The notes beneath the pieces are model-generated. The model saw only the letters and a program-made list of their open reading frames with translations, was not told the DNA's origin and searched no databases. Positions 1 to 6,841 of a stretch of DNA of 10,040 nt are shown piece after piece. Location: NCBI GenBank assembly GCA_011049795.1, contig DRHD01000330.1:1-10040 (forward strand), given 5' to 3'. Positions within the stretch are counted from its first letter, which is position 1; every line of letters begins with the position of its first letter. The DNA is from Porticoccus sp. GTDB lineage: Bacteria > Pseudomonadota > Gammaproteobacteria > Pseudomonadales > Porticoccaceae. The position numbers were made by a program, and so were the translations under genes.

Positions 1-830
1 GATGTAGATAGCCCAACTGCGTTCGATGAAGTCAAGAAAGGCATCGTCATATTCCAACCATTGTTTAGGTTGGCCCCTATGGAAACCCTGTCAAATTTTA
101 ATTTAATAGCTGAAGACATCTCCGCATCATCAATCGTGACGAAAGGAGAGAACCATTGTGTTTGGGCGTTACTATCGGTCACTGTTAGCCGGGGCATATA
201 ATCACCCGGTGTGACATACCTGATAACCGCTGCGCCCGTTCCACTGTCAAAGGATACCTCAGTACCCCCATCTGTGTCTAAAGCCCAGCCTGCTATGGTA
301 GCGCCCGGATAAATAGCCTGTGCGCTGGGAGCTAGGGTTATCTCTGCATTGCCATCTTCGTCAAGCACACCAAACATATATGTTGGAACGCCACCGATTA
401 TTGGAGAGGGGTGCCGATACATATTACCCCAATCAGCCAGCCAAAGGGGGCCGCTCTTTCGTGGGGTTTTGGCGCTGACACGAATATCCTTCGTAACGAA
501 AATGTAATCGTTATCATTCGGTTGGTAACTGTTCCATTCTAAAGTGAACGCGGAGGTTGTTGTATTGCTCCTGATCCTACCCCACCATGTGTAATCTCGG
601 ATGTCACTGGTTGGTGAAATCCAGACCGTATGTCCAATAAGGGCATCGATATAAAGGCCAACACTGTTGTCGTAATTCATGACCGTCCATGTGTTCGCAA
701 ACGAGGCTTGATTTACCCGCGCCTGGAATACAATGTTCTGTTTCCAGACAAGCAAATAGCAGTCCGATGAGAACTGCATTGGGGAAAGATAGTCAACTTC
801 AGCATCAGGTATGACAATTGGAAAACCCAT
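1..830 (-). CDS. Tail-tip protein with PKD-like domain (N-terminal part, runs off the left edge)
   Basis: Only the first 276 residues are visible; the frame is open to the left edge. The start at 830 is 14 bases after the preceding stop, with AAGGTGG upstream. Residues 1-140 are beta-rich and tryptophan-rich (YLLVWKQNIVFQARVNQ, TVWISPTSDIRDYTWWGRI). Residues about 165-235 have the plan of a PKD-type Ig domain: IAGWALDTDGGTEVSFDSGT, then RYVTPGDYMPRLTVTDS, matching the known 'Y-x-x-PG-x-Y-x-x-x-LTVTD' signature. The remainder (GANLNNGWNMTMPFLTSS) starts another domain. As the gene after the distal-tail position, it likely forms the tip hub or adhesion apparatus. The PKD-like call is by motif; the family of the rest is unknown to me. 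Confidence 0.6.
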   Translation of the reverse strand, partial: MGFPIVIPDAEVDYLSPMQFSSDCYLLVWKQNIVFQARVNQASFANTWTVMNYDNSVGLYIDALIGHTVWISPTSDIRDYTWWGRIRSNTTTSAFTLEWNSYQPNDNDYIFVTKDIRVSAKTPRKSGPLWLADWGNMYRHPSPIIGGVPTYMFGVLDEDGNAEITLAPSAQAIYPGATIAGWALDTDGGTEVSFDSGTGAAVIRYVTPGDYMPRLTVTDSNAQTQWFSPFVTIDDAEMSSAIKLKFDRVSIGANLNNGWNMTMPFLTSSNAVGLST

Positions 831-844
831 GTGCCACCACCTTC

Positions 845-1729
845 TTATGCTCTTACACTTATCAAAGACAGCTGCCCGTTCGTTACGGTTATGTCAGCTG
901 TTCCACCACCATCATTCGATTTTACATAGACCGTGACGACATCATTTGCTTGTAAGTCAAGTATGCCACTCAACGCCACATTTACTATACCAGGGATAGC
1001 GTTGGACTCTCCGGGAATTTGGAAGTTCCCGATCACACCGTTCACAGCGAAAGCGAATATCCAGATCGTGCTGGCCGTGCAAGTGAAGCCGCAGCTGAAC
1101 GACGCTTTATACTTGCCATCGACGAGTGGTGTCAAGCTGTCATTGCTGTGGGATGGGATGATACCAGAGCTTTCTCCATCCACAGCAAACGCGGTCAGCT
1201 TCACAGGTGTCGTATCAAGATTAGGCTGCTCCGTGCTTCCGTTTTTTACGTAGATTTCACCGTACATTTTGTCCTCGTGTAATACACTAATTCGGGTAAA
1301 CACCAAATCGAACTGCGGGAAACCAAACCCAGACCTGCTGGTGTCCGGTTGTGGTGGCAAGGTTAATATGGCATTTGCAATGACCCATGTGTCTGGGATC
1401 GATTGCCGATCAGGAGCTGCAAACTTCTTCGTCCTGATCGTTACTTTGCCACTCCGACTGTACTTAAGAACGGTTCGATACAAGTAGTTCCAATCGGACA
1501 TAGTGATGGTTGGGGTCTTCCACAAGACCACATCATATCCGTCAGGGGTACTCACACCGTCACCCATCACCTTATCTTCACTACCGTCACGATAGCCACC
1601 AACGTAGTCCATCTGGGACAGGTACTGAAAATCAGTCTTAATCAACTCAGTATATTGTAACCCGGAATAGTTATTGTACCCAGGGGCTATCATTGTTTTT
1701 ATAATTACATCAACGACAGATTTATTCAT
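845..1729 (-). CDS. Distal-tail-position protein with C-terminal jelly-roll-like domain
   Basis: This 294-residue protein follows the tape measure, the slot usually held by the distal tail protein that links tube and tip. Residues 1-157 form a mixed domain: an early acidic and aromatic part (YTELIKTDFQYLSQMDYV) and a strand block with SDWNYLYRTVLKYSRSGKV and TWVIANAILTLP, ending FPQFDLVFTRISVL. Residues 157-294 look like a separate beta jelly roll of the C1q/TNF or collagen-tail type: strands around LVDGKYKASFSCGFTC, ASTIWIFAFAVNGV, a Gly/Pro loop, then GILDLQANDVVTVYVKS and a closing DITVTNGQLSLISV. Such domains trimerise and often bind host receptors. The ATG overlaps the upstream TAA (TAATG), and GAGGTGG precedes it. 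The distal-tail call rests on position; the C-terminal domain call rests on strand pattern. Confidence 0.55.
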   Translation of the reverse strand: MNKSVVDVIIKTMIAPGYNNYSGLQYTELIKTDFQYLSQMDYVGGYRDGSEDKVMGDGVSTPDGYDVVLWKTPTITMSDWNYLYRTVLKYSRSGKVTIRTKKFAAPDRQSIPDTWVIANAILTLPPQPDTSRSGFGFPQFDLVFTRISVLHEDKMYGEIYVKNGSTEQPNLDTTPVKLTAFAVDGESSGIIPSHSNDSLTPLVDGKYKASFSCGFTCTASTIWIFAFAVNGVIGNFQIPGESNAIPGIVNVALSGILDLQANDVVTVYVKSNDGGGTADITVTNGQLSLISVRA

Positions 1730-3960
1730 TAGTCTAACACCACCTCTAGCATTTCGGTAAATGCGCCCTTCAAGCCCCCACTGGCACCGCCGTCATCGCC
1801 CTCAAGCGCAGCGAACATGCTATCTATTGCCGCCTTGAACGCCTCTGCTACACTTAGTATACCCTGCCCTGCACCTTGATATACCTGACTCTCTGCCTCA
1901 ATACGGTCACGAGAGAGGGTAAGAATATTCTCCTGATGTGTTTTGACCAACTGCAATTCACTTTTACGAAGCTCTAATTCACTTTTACGAAGTTCTTCTG
2001 CCAACTTAGCCTCTTCCTCTTCTGCCGCAACTCGCAAGCTCGTAGCTTCTTCGAGCCTCTTACCGGCAGCGGCTATGGTTGCACCGGATGAGGCAGCTGC
2101 ATCAGCAAGTTGTAACGCCTGGGCATTGAGACGCTCGGCACGAATCTCTGCGTTACCTTGACGCAGGGAGGTCAGCTCCTCTTGCTGGTCCTCACCACGC
2201 TCAATGCTCTTGTCTGCAAAACTATCCTGCTCATCAATGGCCTCCAGAAAACTCTGATTTTTTAACTTATCCTCCATAGAAGTATCAAACTCATCCTGTG
2301 CGTCAAGCTGTTCTTCAAAGGCATCGGCCTTAGATTTTAATACTGCTTCGTCTTGATCCGCTACTAGCTTCTTAATATCGGCGGCCTGTTTAGCGGATAA
2401 TTTACTAGCCGCTGCTGATGCTTTGGCAGTAGCCGCATGGACAGCACTTGAGGCTTTTGCTTCTGCCTTTCTAGCTTTGGTGATATCTTTAGCTGAACTG
2501 GCCAACTCCTTCGCCAAATCATCTGTGCTATCTGATAATAACTGTTCTGCTTCTGCGGCTTTCACAGCAGAACTTGCCAGTATATCAGACTGCTGTTCGA
2601 GAGAAACTAGCTCACTATTCAAATCAGCCAGCTTTTCTTTAGCCTCTATTGAGGTAATACCACTGCGCTCAATCTCTGCGATCTGCTCCTGGACTATCGC
2701 TTTCTCATCAACAATAGTTTGGGCACGCTTCCTATTATCCTCAACAGAACCGGCCAGAGCCTCTTGCTCAAACCTGCGGGTTTCACCGATGGTGTCTATG
2801 CTTTTTAGTAATGACTGGCTGGCATCGTTGGCAGCAACCGCCTCGCTGTCAAGCTGTGCGGTCAACTCAGCGTGCTCATCAGCTAACTCGTCAGAAATCG
2901 TCTGCTCTTTATCAAGCTCTTCCGCAGTTACTCTAGCGGAATCTCCGACACCAAGTAGGGCATCCTGTGCAGCAAAAAGCCCAGCCCCTATAAAACCACC
3001 CCCCAGTAAAGCTCTGGCCTCTCTCACCCCCTCCTGCATGAGATCGTTTCGTTCTTTAGCAGTTTCCAACAACTCATCGTTAATAAACTGCTCACGCTCT
3101 ATCTCATCAATCCTGTTTTGGGTCTCCTCAGTTGTCATATCCGTTGCTTCTACTAAGGCCCTTTCACTGGCATATCTCCGCTCAAGCCCCTTAGCCATCT
3201 CCTCGTTCCCCGCTTTCATGTCCCGCAGAGCGGAGACAAGAAGCACCGTCGCCCCAACAACAACAGCCGTTACAACAGCTAATGGGAGCATAGCGGTAGT
3301 TAGAGTGACAACACCACCGGCAGCAGCAACAGAGGTAGGTGCCAGTACCGTATTGGCAGTTGACTGCCCTACAGTCGCAGCTGTTGATGTTGCTGTCGTT
3401 GCTGTGCCTGCTACTTCCGCCGCCTGTAAACCGAGTGTTGCTGCGGCAGAGGCTTTGATTGCTGCGGGGAAACCCTTCGCACTGGTAACAAATCGTGGGA
3501 TCGCTTCGACGAGAGCGGGGAACTCAGCAACCATACCGATCACTTTGCCCGTAGCTTTACCAGCCTCTCCACCGACAGCCCCGAACGCGCCACCAATGGC
3601 ACGAAGATTACTCTCCACATCACCAGCTAATGCCACGTCCCTAGTGGTCTTGCCGAAAACCTCCTCACCGACGACAACCTTACCTGCCTTTTCCGCAGCT
3701 TTTCCCGCAGCGGCGACCTCTTGCTTATCAGCCGCTGCCTGCTGTTCGGTGAGTTGGATGTTACGGACTATCTCATCGCCTTGCTCTTTATAGAGGTTAA
3801 TCAGTTCTTGTCTGGCACTGAGTGCTGCCCGGTTCTTCTCAGTTTTATTCAACACCTCTAAGCCAGCGATAATCTTCTTAACCCTGGCATCCGTTTTTTT
3901 AGCAGAAGCGGCATCTGCCTCTATTTTCATTGTGGTTTCAATTACGTTCTGGTCAACCAT
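1729..3960 (-). CDS. Tail tape measure protein
   Basis: This 743-residue protein is the tail tape measure, which sets tail length and lies inside the tube. It is overwhelmingly helical and rich in Ala, Glu, Lys and Gln. Residues 11-90 are coiled coil, 95-210 are Ala/Gly-rich, and 216-245 form a hydrophobic helix (AMLPLAVVTAVVVGATVLLV). Residues 250-315 are again charged helix, 318-340 hold a GGGFIGAGLF small-residue segment, and 345-700 are long coiled coil. Hydrophobic segments within long helices are usual in tape measures. At about 0.15 nm per residue the length predicts a tail near 110 nm. The start at 3960 overlaps the upstream TGA (TGATG), with AGAGGA upstream. Residues about 655-669 contain a tandem heptad duplication. 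It ends in TAATG with the next gene. Confidence 0.88.
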   Translation of the reverse strand: MVDQNVIETTMKIEADAASAKKTDARVKKIIAGLEVLNKTEKNRAALSARQELINLYKEQGDEIVRNIQLTEQQAAADKQEVAAAGKAAEKAGKVVVGEEVFGKTTRDVALAGDVESNLRAIGGAFGAVGGEAGKATGKVIGMVAEFPALVEAIPRFVTSAKGFPAAIKASAAATLGLQAAEVAGTATTATSTAATVGQSTANTVLAPTSVAAAGGVVTLTTAMLPLAVVTAVVVGATVLLVSALRDMKAGNEEMAKGLERRYASERALVEATDMTTEETQNRIDEIEREQFINDELLETAKERNDLMQEGVREARALLGGGFIGAGLFAAQDALLGVGDSARVTAEELDKEQTISDELADEHAELTAQLDSEAVAANDASQSLLKSIDTIGETRRFEQEALAGSVEDNRKRAQTIVDEKAIVQEQIAEIERSGITSIEAKEKLADLNSELVSLEQQSDILASSAVKAAEAEQLLSDSTDDLAKELASSAKDITKARKAEAKASSAVHAATAKASAAASKLSAKQAADIKKLVADQDEAVLKSKADAFEEQLDAQDEFDTSMEDKLKNQSFLEAIDEQDSFADKSIERGEDQQEELTSLRQGNAEIRAERLNAQALQLADAAASSGATIAAAGKRLEEATSLRVAAEEEEAKLAEELRKSELELRKSELQLVKTHQENILTLSRDRIEAESQVYQGAGQGILSVAEAFKAAIDSMFAALEGDDGGASGGLKGAFTEMLEVVLD
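1955..1996 (-). repeat. 21-bp tandem repeat in the tape measure gene, one coiled-coil heptad
   Basis: Two adjacent 21-base copies (1955-1975 and 1976-1996) differ at one base (1972 versus 1993). They encode ELRKSEL-type units in tandem, so the duplication adds exactly seven residues, one heptad, without breaking the coil. Confidence 0.85.
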
Positions 3961-4310
3961 CAGATGTCCTCTAGGGGTATACCGCCGCGCCTACTGTCGT
4001 CACGCTTGCTTTTGTTCCTCCTGAAGTGTACATAGTTAGCCATGATAATCACTTGATTTTGCTCTACACTCTCAAGCATTATCTCTACCGGATCGGGAGG
4101 AGCACCTTTGTAATCACACCTCTCCCATCGTCTGACACATTCAAGCAGCAACTCAGGCGCTATATCTATATTAGAAATGTCTGGTTGAACTGCCGACGAG
4201 CCACTCGTACCAGGAGACATACTCTCGATATACCTATCAGTGGGATCTATGAAGTGCTCTTTGAACGCTTTCGTGTACGCTTCTTTGTGCTCGCGCTCCC
4301 ACTCGGCTCT
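3960..4310 (-). CDS. gpT-like extension, made by -1 frameshift as a gpGT fusion
   Basis: This is the downstream frame of the chaperone pair. After a -1 slip at the heptamer, translation would enter here at 4310 and read 116 more residues (REAWER-type helical start: RAEWEREHKEAYTKAF), giving a fusion of 149 + 116 = 265 residues. The frame has no stop between 4310 and the ATG at 4220, and residues in that stretch look coding, rich in Glu, Lys and Tyr. The ATG at 4220 could start an 86-residue protein, but its upstream region (CGAGAGT) is a poor ribosome-binding site. The T-like part holds a helix-rich stretch ELLLECVRRWERCDYKGAPP and DPVEIMLESVEQNQVIIMAN, recalling the 'W...PP...E' layout of T-type extensions that bind the tape measure. 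It ends in a TGATG overlap with the tape measure gene. Confidence 0.58.
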   Translation of the reverse strand, partial: RAEWEREHKEAYTKAFKEHFIDPTDRYIESMSPGTSGSSAVQPDISNIDIAPELLLECVRRWERCDYKGAPPDPVEIMLESVEQNQVIIMANYVHFRRNKSKRDDSRRGGIPLEDI

Positions 4311-4756
4311 AAAGGGTCGTTTATACGAGGAACCTTCTCCTGCGTAACCTCCGGCGCTTTAGGCAACTTCGGACGAGTTGCTACATAAACGGTCTTGTGC
4401 AGCACCACAATGAAAGCATGAGGCATGATTTCCATGAACAAAGTGTAGTCCTGCAAGTAATCGCTCGACTTGGCCGTGAACCAAATATCGAACGCTCGCG
4501 CCTCAATACTCAGCTCTTTACCCTCTTCAAGCTCGGCAAGCTCAACATCAACAACACAGCTTGCAATATCAACGTACTGATTGCTGCTAACAAACCACTG
4601 CTCTTTCGGCAGAAGCTGCCCGGCTAAATTGTTGTGCATCAGACCGGACTGCTTGGTTATGTGGGTCAAGACCCATACGGTCAGATCGCCGTCACAGAGG
4701 ACAACCTTCGTCGCCAGCTGCCTTGCTGGGCTTACGATTTTTGCGTTTTGGGCCAT
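4247..4756 (-). CDS. Tail assembly chaperone, gpG-like (upstream frame of a -1 frameshift pair)
   Basis: This 169-residue protein sits in the slot between tube protein and tape measure where siphophages encode the gpG-type chaperone, which coats the tape measure during tail assembly and is absent from the mature virion. It starts at 4756 with GAGG 6 bases upstream; an in-frame TGA lies just before, so the start cannot be further up. Residues 1-130 are a mixed domain with strands (YVDIASCVVDVELAELEEG, AFDIWFTAKS, AFIVVLHKTVYVAT). Residues 131-169 form a Pro, Ser and Lys/Arg-rich tail ending KKRTRKRSKSTS. Codons 148-149 sit in C CCT TTA, a canonical -1 slip heptamer. I infer the function from position and the frameshift, not from recognisable sequence similarity. 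Confidence 0.62.
   Translation of the reverse strand: MAQNAKIVSPARQLATKVVLCDGDLTVWVLTHITKQSGLMHNNLAGQLLPKEQWFVSSNQYVDIASCVVDVELAELEEGKELSIEARAFDIWFTAKSSDYLQDYTLFMEIMPHAFIVVLHKTVYVATRPKLPKAPEVTQEKVPRINDPLEPSGSASTKKRTRKRSKSTS
4310..4316 (-). promoter_or_regulatory. Putative -1 ribosomal frameshift slippery site C CCT TTA
   Basis: The minus-strand bases 4316 to 4310 read CCCTTTA, in phase as C CCT TTA in the gpG-like frame, so they match X XXY YYZ. Both tRNAs can re-pair after a one-base backward slip (CCC, TTT). The -1 frame is open to 3960. A purine run AGGAGAAGG ends 16 bases upstream; I see no strong hairpin directly downstream. Confidence 0.6.
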
Positions 4757-4958
4757 ACTTCACCTCTACCTCTTCCCTTAATTCAGCCACGATTACAGCT
4801 GTTTCATCTGTAGTGACAACATCGCCAACACAGTAATGTCCATGCCCTAAGTTATAAACCGTAGTTATATTTCTGGGCACCGGTTTGCCGCGTACTGTGA
4901 GTGAGGGCCTGACACCCCCACTCTCGCCTATACGACTCTCGCCTATATGATTATCCAT
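4692..4958 (-). CDS. Unrecognised 88-residue protein between tube and chaperone genes
   Basis: I do not recognise this 88-residue protein. Its N-terminus holds a five-residue tandem repeat (HIGESRIGESGG), followed by a short beta-rich middle (GHGHYCVGDVVTTDETAVIVAE, residues 38-59, would suit a small barrel) and a basic C-terminus (KYGPKRKNRKPSKAA). The start at 4958 is 14 bases after the major tail protein stop, with only a weak GGA upstream. The last 65 bases overlap the start of the chaperone gene in another frame, an unusually long overlap for this compact module. The middle of the protein before that overlap looks coding, so I think the gene is real. A tail assembly role is suggested only by position. 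Confidence 0.5.
   Translation of the reverse strand: MDNHIGESRIGESGGVRPSLTVRGKPVPRNITTVYNLGHGHYCVGDVVTTDETAVIVAELREEVEVKYGPKRKNRKPSKAAGDEGCPL
4918..4947 (-). repeat. 15-bp tandem repeat at the start of the 88-residue gene
   Basis: Two adjacent 15-base copies (4918-4932 and 4933-4947) match at 14 of 15 positions; the 12 bases CTCTCGCCTATA are identical in both. They encode IGESG and IGESR. Confidence 0.85.
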
Positions 4959-4972
4959 GTTGATCCAATCTA

Positions 4973-5866
4973 CTATACTGTGTCAAACAGTGTTGGGTAC
5001 AGCACTGACCAGACTTCCTGATCGGCCATAGCCGCTGTGACGATCACCCCGGTTGACACACTGATGCTTGTGAGATTGTCCGTTACACCGTCTTTTGATG
5101 CACGGTTGAAGACATCCGCAACCTCTGCTGATAAGGGCAAAAAGGGAAGTGTCCAACCAACATCCGCCGCCAACCCGACATAAGACGAGATGGTCAAGGG
5201 AGCACGGGACATGATCGTGATCTCATCCGTAACATCACCCTTGACCCCCAGGGCAGTCGCTGAAATCAGCACGCCCCAGGGCATACGAATGCCGTCATCT
5301 TTGCTGATCGTGATGATGGTGCTTTGAACATTCACACCACCTTCCTGGGATTCACCGCGCTTCTGGGTAATGGTCAGACCGGCATTCAAGATGCAACGGT
5401 TCTTGTACTCACCACTGATGCCGTCATCGCCAGACACGTAAGACGAGATGATGACACCGTAACGCCCAAACAACTTTTGCTGCGGGTTGTCTGCCGTAAT
5501 CAACATACCAGGCGAACTATCATCCATAGTCACATTGCGGATAAGTGCGTTAAGCTGCAAATTATCCATCGCAAAGGTGATCGTTTCATCACCACGAGTA
5601 TCCTGCCCCAGTTCAATCGTGGGGCCGACAGAACCGCCACCGCGTGTGGCACCCTTGACGTAGGTAGGTGTACCTGGAACAGCCGTCATAGCCCGATTAA
5701 GGACAATGGCATTATAAACAGTCCCCGTCCCAACGACCACTTCATCAGGGTCATAGGACGCGCCTTTGGCAATACCCGCTGCGGATAGCCGGAAAATAGA
5801 AATATAGGGAATGCCCTCATCCTTAATAACAGACGTTGATAGTACCTGTGTGTTTGCTATGGTCAT
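4973..5866 (-). CDS. Major tail (tube) protein
   Basis: This 297-residue protein is the likely subunit of the tail tube. It is beta-rich, with Gly, Thr, Val and Ile throughout, no membrane segment and no signal peptide. It contains a central block with LNAGLTITQKRGE and STIITISKDDG that fits paired strands of a tube domain, and ends VWSVLYPTLFDTV. A longer reading frame could start at 5941, but I place the start at 5866: GGAAGG is 9 bases upstream, and this start leaves 19 bases after the neck gene instead of an overlap of 56. The gene lies in the usual slot, after the neck genes and before the chaperones and tape measure. A single tube-type gene and no sheath gene support a siphovirus tail. 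Confidence 0.68.
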   Translation of the reverse strand: MTIANTQVLSTSVIKDEGIPYISIFRLSAAGIAKGASYDPDEVVVGTGTVYNAIVLNRAMTAVPGTPTYVKGATRGGGSVGPTIELGQDTRGDETITFAMDNLQLNALIRNVTMDDSSPGMLITADNPQQKLFGRYGVIISSYVSGDDGISGEYKNRCILNAGLTITQKRGESQEGGVNVQSTIITISKDDGIRMPWGVLISATALGVKGDVTDEITIMSRAPLTISSYVGLAADVGWTLPFLPLSAEVADVFNRASKDGVTDNLTSISVSTGVIVTAAMADQEVWSVLYPTLFDTV

Positions 5867-5875
5867 TGTGTATTG

Positions 5876-5881
5876 CCTTCC
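5876..5881 (-). promoter_or_regulatory. Ribosome-binding site GGAAGG of the major tail protein
   Basis: GGAAGG lies 9 bases upstream of the ATG at 5866. It decides the start, because the alternative ATG at 5941 lies inside the upstream gene. Confidence 0.55.
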
Positions 5882-5885
5882 TGGA

Positions 5886-6359
5886 CTACGATAGCCCACT
5901 TCTTCGTTTGATCTTAAGACCTGTCCGGCGTTCTGCTTCATCCAGCAGGTTGACTTCGTAATCCCTTACTATGTTCTGATAATGCCCTCTAATTACCCCA
6001 CCAGCTATGAACCAACGTGCCTTGTGCATCCAGGCCTGTCCGCCACCACCGGCTGCTAAATCAAAATTTATCGTGCCCACAACAAGATAAGTATAATCAA
6101 CTTTATTAGTTGTGTCCAGACTAAACAGGGTAGGAGTGATCTGGACATCTGTTCTCCAAGCATCGGTCATTCTACGTGTTCTTCGGTAAGTCTGGCCAGA
6201 CCTCAGAGGAGCCTGTACTGCTAAGCCCTTCTCCAATGCCGGTAAGTTGTCAGCAACGGCCTTCCTGGCAGCAACAACATTAGATTGCATGAAGTTACCC
6301 GGCGCATCGCGGAGATCAAAAATCTTCTTGCTGGTAGAGACCTCCACTTTAACTAACAT
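5886..6359 (-). CDS. HK97 gp10-like tail completion / neck protein
   Basis: This 157-residue protein fits the HK97 gp10-like group, which sits at the head-tail interface and helps complete the tail. The typical pattern is visible: an N-terminal helix with a run of alternating small and hydrophobic residues leading to LAVQAPLRSGQTYRRTRRM, then a strand-rich part with TDAWRTDVQITPT, a Tyr-containing strand (VDYTYLVVGT), a WMHKARWFIAGGVI segment, and a C-terminal helix ending in basic residues (GLKIKRRSGLS). The 'APL-x-SG-x-TYRRT' motif is the main reason for the call. The ATG overlaps the upstream TAA (TAATG), and GAGG lies about 5 bases ahead. The major tail protein follows after 19 bases. Confidence 0.6.
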   Translation of the reverse strand: MLVKVEVSTSKKIFDLRDAPGNFMQSNVVAARKAVADNLPALEKGLAVQAPLRSGQTYRRTRRMTDAWRTDVQITPTLFSLDTTNKVDYTYLVVGTINFDLAAGGGGQAWMHKARWFIAGGVIRGHYQNIVRDYEVNLLDEAERRTGLKIKRRSGLS

Positions 6360-6841
6360 TAGAACCTCAGCTGGCTATTTGCCACATACACGTTATAAGA
6401 AATGCTCAGAGCATACCCACTTCCCCCAAACTCCTGTGCAGCACCCATCTCTCGATAACCCAAACACCTGATCCTCACACTGTTCCTAACCATACCATCT
6501 GGGGGATCGGGGTATTCGGTACTCTGTAGACTAAGCCTGCGCCCAAATTCCTTCATAACGGCTACCATATCGTTATTAATACGTTTCATGATACCCAAGT
6601 CTGAACTGGCCCGCTCCGATGTGGACCTAACCAAACCCATACCGATCTGGAATTTCCACTGACCATCACCAGGCACTTCCGGCACCAAGTTCAAATCCTC
6701 TATCATCATTATCCAATAAGGATAATTTGAAACACTGGCCATAGGCGTTTTGGTCTGGGCACTATCTGGCACTGCCGCTTCCTGGATGACAGCCAGCCTA
6801 AGAAAAAGTTCATCTGTATCTGGATAAATGTCGGCAGCCAC
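6359..6841 (-). CDS. Tail-terminator-like neck protein (GTG start)
   Basis: This 160-residue protein starts at GTG, with AAGGAG 8 bases upstream and a TAGTG overlap with the connector stop. The fold reads as strand-helix-strand: an N-terminal helix (YPDTDELFLRLAVIQ), a strand around WKFQIGMGLVRST, a long central helix (GIMKRINNDMVAVMKEFGRR), then two C-terminal strands ending YALSISYNVYVANSQLRF. This resembles the alpha-beta plan of tail terminator proteins such as lambda gpU, which form the ring capping the tail tube. The location between connector and gp10-like gene would also suit a head-closure (stopper) protein. I favour terminator on secondary-structure pattern, with moderate confidence. 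Confidence 0.45.
   Translation of the reverse strand: MAADIYPDTDELFLRLAVIQEAAVPDSAQTKTPMASVSNYPYWIMMIEDLNLVPEVPGDGQWKFQIGMGLVRSTSERASSDLGIMKRINNDMVAVMKEFGRRLSLQSTEYPDPPDGMVRNSVRIRCLGYREMGAAQEFGGSGYALSISYNVYVANSQLRF

Noticed and set aside
2423..3793. A 456-residue open frame on the plus strand, antisense to the tape measure gene
   Set aside because: It is the mirror of a long Ala/Glu/Lys-rich helical gene, whose codon bias removes stops from the opposite strand. Its product is a low-complexity Ala/Ser/Leu/Val run with no domain pattern, and every credible gene in the window is on the minus strand.
4247..4316. Other possible slip sites such as A AAG AAG, A AAG CGT and A AAG AGC near the end of the gpG-like gene
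   Set aside because: They do not fit X XXY YYZ, because the second tRNA would mispair after slipping. C CCT TTA fits fully.
4026..4388. A 120-residue plus-strand open frame over the chaperone pair
   Set aside because: It lies opposite two well-supported frames, has no sensible ribosome-binding site or partner gene, and has no recognisable motif.
4692..4756. A frameshift joining the 88-residue gene to the chaperone gene
   Set aside because: The chaperone frame has a TGA just upstream of its ATG, leaving no room for entry before the start, and the chaperone has its own strong GAGG site.
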